Origin: Abditibacteriota bacterium
GTDB taxonomy: Bacteria; Armatimonadota; UBA5829
Direction of reading: 5' to 3'
Assembly: GCA_017958015.1 (NCBI GenBank)
Contig: JAGDDM010000127.1
Location: 1 to 5,921 of the forward strand
Length of the DNA: 5,921 bases
The first letter of the stretch is position 1, and the number at the start of each line of letters is the position of its first letter. Under the pieces are notes generated by a model. It was not told the DNA's origin, searched no databases, and saw only the letters and a program-made list of their open reading frames with translations. This document shows, piece by piece, positions 5,672-5,921 of the stretch. The position numbers were made by a program, and so were the translations under genes.

Positions 5672-5921
5672 GTCCATTCTTATTTCTCTTCCGGCATCCT
5701 GGGAGCGGTATATGCCCTCGAGAATTCGCAGACAGTTTATGGCCTGATCCGCGGGAACGGGAACGGGAGTATCTTCCTCAATGGACTTGTAGAAGGCTAT
5801 GAACTCCTCTTTGAAATGATTAACTTCCGGGTATCCGAAAACCTCTCCGTTGGTAAGGGCGCCGCAGCGCTCGCCGAAGATTCTCAGTTTGTCGTCAAGC
5901 TCCGCGCCGGCTTTTGTACCG
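5663..5921 (-). CDS. Gfo/Idh/MocA-family oxidoreductase, C-terminal fragment (5' end beyond window)
   Basis: The last 85 residues of a reading frame that enters from the right edge end at TGA 5663-5665. The frame is complete to position 5920. The end of the protein, DQAINCLRILEGIYRSQDAGREI followed by RMDEF, is the characteristic C-terminal helix of Gfo/Idh/MocA sugar dehydrogenases (the usual pattern is an Ala-rich helix, then Ile-Tyr-x-Ser, then Gly-x-x-Ile/Val). The preceding NHFKEEFIAFYKSIEEDTPVPV is also typical, with a helix and a Pro-rich turn before the last helix. Such enzymes oxidise or reduce sugars or inositols with NAD(P); the nucleotide-binding half is not in the window. It is 1 nt from the phosphoesterase start, suggesting a shared operon. 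The family is inferred from a short piece, and the substrate is unknown. Confidence 0.78.
   Translation of the reverse strand, partial: GTKAGAELDDKLRIFGERCGALTNGEVFGYPEVNHFKEEFIAFYKSIEEDTPVPVPADQAINCLRILEGIYRSQDAGREIRMDEF

Noticed and set aside
3546..5802. Two long plus-strand reading frames (352 and 410 residues) opposite the phosphoesterase genes
   Set aside because: They mirror the two paralogues, have no recognisable motif, and the minus-strand frames carry complete catalytic motifs. Long antisense frames follow from the codon pattern of the real genes.
1..5921. Mobile element, CRISPR array or defence system
   Set aside because: No transposase, integrase, inverted terminal repeats, regular spacers or nuclease genes are present; all sequence is explained by the listed genes and short intergenic parts.

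Overview
This window looks like chromosome from an anaerobic bacterium. The signs are a ThiH-type (radical SAM) thiazole cluster instead of the oxygen-dependent ThiO route, a short clostridial-style ThiF, tight co-directional gene packing and moderately GC-rich codon use. The sequence alone does not allow a genus or phylum call. Every gene I can support lies on the minus strand, so transcription runs from position 5921 towards position 1.

In transcription order there are three blocks. (1) Positions 5921 to 3567 hold the C-terminal end of a Gfo/Idh/MocA-type NAD(P)-dependent oxidoreductase. It is followed after 1 nt by two tandem paralogous calcineurin-like metallophosphoesterases, about two-thirds identical by manual alignment, with full metal-binding motif sets. 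The second copy starts with a GTG codon that lies inside the last codons of the first. (2) Positions 3566 to 3333 hold a near-consensus sigma-70-type promoter, a tRNA-Leu(CAG) with encoded CCA, a 7-bp hairpin, and a second hairpin with U-runs that looks like an intrinsic terminator and ends at the thiS ribosome binding site. I find no TPP-riboswitch consensus there. (3) Positions 3332 to 1 hold a thiamine-thiazole operon, thiS-thiF-thiG-thiH-tenI, with junctions that abut, overlap by 4 or 8 nt, or are 1 nt apart. The last gene is cut by the window edge.

The thi genes form one pathway. ThiF adenylates the C-terminal GG of ThiS, which then carries sulfur as a thiocarboxylate. ThiH splits tyrosine to dehydroglycine. 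ThiG condenses deoxyxylulose phosphate, dehydroglycine and ThiS sulfur into the thiazole, and TenI tautomerises the ThiG product to the aromatic carboxylate. The last gene would easily be labelled thiE, but its motifs are those of TenI. No pyrimidine-branch gene (thiC, thiD) or true thiE is visible.

I see no mobile element, CRISPR array or obvious new defence system. The points most worth a second look are the tandem phosphoesterase duplication with its recycled start codon, the terminator directly ahead of thiS, and the missing ThiF acyl-disulfide cysteine.
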